A DNA stretch of 64,000 nucleotides from Saccharothrix sp. NRRL B-16314 (lineage in GTDB: Bacteria > Actinomycetota > Actinomycetes > Mycobacteriales > Pseudonocardiaceae): positions 868,001 to 932,000 of the forward strand of contig NZ_JNXC01000001.1 of the NCBI RefSeq assembly GCF_000716595.1, in the 5' to 3' direction. Positions within the stretch are counted from its first letter, which is position 1. Every line of letters begins with the position of its first letter. Below the pieces are notes generated by a model. That model did no database searches, was not told the origin of the DNA, and was given only the letters and a program-made list of their open reading frames with translations. A program made the translations under genes and the position numbers. Shown piece after piece: positions 62,475 through 64,000 of the stretch.

Positions 62475-63137
62475 GTGACAGTCCCCAGCAAGGAGAGCAC
62501 GCTGAGCGCCGCGACCACACTCCGGCTTCCCGTCCCCGCCAGGGTCGTCGTCCTCGTTTCCGGTTCCGGCACCCTGTTGCAGGCGTTGCTGGACTCGGCG
62601 GCCGACCCCGGTTACCCGGTGGAGGTGGTGGCCGTCGGCGCCGACCGTGACGGCATCGAGGGCCTGAGCCGCGCCGAGCGCGCCGGCGTCCCCGGTTTCA
62701 CGGTGAAGCTGCGCGACCACGCCGACCGCGCCGCGTGGGACACCGCGCTGGCCGACGCCGTCGAGGAGCACCGGCCCGACCTGGTGGTCTCCGCCGGTTT
62801 CATGAAAATCCTCGGACCCGACTTCCTGGCCCGCTTCGGCGGCCGGATGGTCAACACCCACCCCGCGCTGCTGCCCGCCTTCCCCGGCGCGCACGGCGTC
62901 CGCGACGCCGTCGACTACGGCGTGAAGGTGACCGGCGCGACCGTGCACCTCGTGGACGGTGGTGTGGACACCGGGCCGATCCTGGCCCAGGAGGCGGTCG
63001 TCGTCGCCGATGACGACGACGTCGAAAGCCTGCACGAGCGCATCAAGGTGGTGGAGCGGCGGCTGCTGGTCGACGTGGTCGCCCGCTTGGCCCGCGAGGG
63101 CTGCACCGTGAACGGACGAAAGGTGAGCATCCCGTGA
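62475..63137 (+). CDS. purN: Phosphoribosylglycinamide formyltransferase
   Basis: About 210-220 residues. It shows [33 protein letters not shown], then the catalytic block [40 protein letters not shown] and [19 protein letters not shown], with the Asn, His and Asp triad. It transfers formyl from 10-formyl-THF to GAR, step three of purine synthesis. The start is unsettled: GTG 62475 has no ribosome-binding site, whereas the sequence AGGAG at 62491-62495 lies six bases before CTG 62502, which would give a length like homologues. TAGGCT at 62455-62460 may be the -10. purH overlaps it by GTGA. Confidence 0.93.
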   Translation: MTVPSKESTLSAATTLRLPVPARVVVLVSGSGTLLQALLDSAADPGYPVEVVAVGADRDGIEGLSRAERAGVPGFTVKLRDHADRAAWDTALADAVEEHRPDLVVSAGFMKILGPDFLARFGGRMVNTHPALLPAFPGAHGVRDAVDYGVKVTGATVHLVDGGVDTGPILAQEAVVVADDDDVESLHERIKVVERRLLVDVVARLAREGCTVNGRKVSIP

Positions 63138-64000
63138 CCACTCCTGCCGAGAGGCGACCGGTTCGTCGGGCCCTGATCGGGGTGTCCGACAAGTCGGGGC
63201 TGCTGGAACTGGCCACCGGCCTGCACGCGGCCGGGGTCGAGATCGTCTCCACCGGCGGCACGGCGCGCACGCTGGCCGACGCGGGCGTGCCGGTCACGCC
63301 CGTCGAGCAGGTCACCGGGTTCCCGGAGGCGCTGGACGGCCGGGTGAAGACGCTGCACCCCGGCGTGCACGCGGGCCTGCTCGCGGACACCCGGCGCCCG
63401 GCGCACGTGGAGACGTTGCGCGAGCTGGGCATCGAGCCGTTCGACCTGCTCGTGGTGAACCTGTACCCGTTCACGCAGACGGTGGCCTCGGGCGCGTCGG
63501 CGGACGAGTGCGTCGAGCAGATCGACATCGGCGGCCCGGCCATGGTGCGGGCGTCGGCGAAGAACCACGCCAGCGTGGCCGTCGTGGTGGACCCGTCGCG
63601 GTACTCGTGGGTGCTGGAGCAGGTCGGGGCCGGCGGGTTCAGCCTGGCGGACCGGCAGCGGTTGGCCGTGGACGCGTTCCGGCACACCGCGTCGTACGAC
63701 GTGGCGGTCGCTTCGTGGCTGGGCGGCGTGGTGGCGCCCGACGACGAGGGCTCGGGTTTCCCCGGCTGGGTCGGCGCGACGTGGAACCGCAAGCAGGTGC
63801 TGCGGTACGGCGAGAACCCGCACCAGCGGGCGGCGCTGTACACGCAGGGCGACGGGCGTTCCGGCCTGGCGACGGCGTCGCAGCTGCACGGCAAGGAGAT
63901 GTCCTACAACAACTTCGTCGACGGTGACGCCGCGTGGCGTGCGGCGTGGGACCACGAGCTGCCGTGCGTGGCGATCATCAAGCACGCCAACCCGTGCGGC
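63134..64000 (+). CDS. purH: Bifunctional AICAR transformylase/IMP cyclohydrolase, partial
   Basis: The first 289 codons of purH; the gene runs off the window. The IMP cyclohydrolase (MGS-like) domain has [33 protein letters not shown] and [20 protein letters not shown]. The start of the AICAR transformylase domain follows ([41 protein letters not shown]). It makes the last two steps to IMP. Its GTG overlaps the purN stop by four bases (GTGA), so purN and purH are translationally coupled. IMP then feeds guaB and guaA also found in this window. Confidence 0.97.
   Translation, partial: MTTPAERRPVRRALIGVSDKSGLLELATGLHAAGVEIVSTGGTARTLADAGVPVTPVEQVTGFPEALDGRVKTLHPGVHAGLLADTRRPAHVETLRELGIEPFDLLVVNLYPFTQTVASGASADECVEQIDIGGPAMVRASAKNHASVAVVVDPSRYSWVLEQVGAGGFSLADRQRLAVDAFRHTASYDVAVASWLGGVVAPDDEGSGFPGWVGATWNRKQVLRYGENPHQRAALYTQGDGRSGLATASQLHGKEMSYNNFVDGDAAWRAAWDHELPCVAIIKHANPCG

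Overview
The window is high-GC actinobacterial chromosome, most likely a spore- or mycelium-forming member of the Pseudonocardiales (Saccharothrix/Actinosynnema/Lentzea type). The grounds are GTG starts, many apparently leaderless genes, BldM, a WhiB3/WhiD-type regulator, SigD with its anti-sigma factor, an SsgA-like protein, GroEL1 with a His-rich tail and several Ser/Thr kinases. No tRNA, rRNA, insertion sequence, prophage or CRISPR array was seen. Family names come from motifs and remembered family sequences; no database search was run.

Layout. 1-900: minus-strand MerR-thioredoxin-acyl-CoA synthetase set. 906-3080: tsaB-rimI-tsaD. 3085-3244: a large inverted-repeat element between convergent genes. 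3241-10767: AfsR-like regulator divergent from an imine-reductase-like enzyme, a Tat-exported PhoD phosphatase and a large protein of unknown function. 10786-12909: CIRCE-groES-groEL1. 13041-18561: developmental and stress regulators (whiB3, a MerR/B12-type regulator, an unknown protein, bldM with a degenerate receiver, sigD-rsdA, a DUF5319 gene). 18689-21397: guaB-guaB3. 21455-32505: accessory redox genes (exported propeller-like protein, cholesterol-oxidase-like GMC enzyme, MBL-fold protein, FAD monooxygenase, P450-SDR pair with TetR regulator, aldehyde dehydrogenase, phosphotransferase). 32548-34107: guaA. 34176-37585: PspC proteins with a PspC-sensor kinase and response regulator. 37596-49009: three membrane Ser/Thr kinases interleaved with an SsgA-like protein, a transporter and LysR gene, and single-pass membrane proteins, several sharing one extracytoplasmic domain. 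49074-63137 and on: HDAC-like deacetylase, chorismate mutase, pcrA, HxlR regulator, M23 peptidase, lipase-like hydrolase, sucCD, DUF5336 protein, PerM-like protein, purN and the start of purH.

From memory, two stretches follow Mycobacterium tuberculosis gene order: tsaB-rimI-tsaD-groES-groEL1-whiB3-Rv3415c-sigD-rsdA-Rv3412-guaB2-guaB3-choD, and chorismate mutase-uvrD1-M23-sucC-sucD-Rv0954-perM-purN-purH. Here they lie within 64 kb of each other, with accessory genes between them.

Main leads. (1) The chorismate mutase gene has what looks like a complete ribosome-mediated attenuator: a short leader ORF with Phe-Glu-Phe-Phe-Tyr, a strong hairpin, and a 9-nt segment of the leader ORF complementary to the hairpin. 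(2) Two kinases and two neighbouring non-kinase membrane proteins appear to share an extracytoplasmic domain, suggesting a local signalling module. (3) A perfect 30-bp palindrome sits between a TetR gene and an SDR-P450 operon. (4) BldM has lost all the usual phosphorylation residues of its receiver domain.
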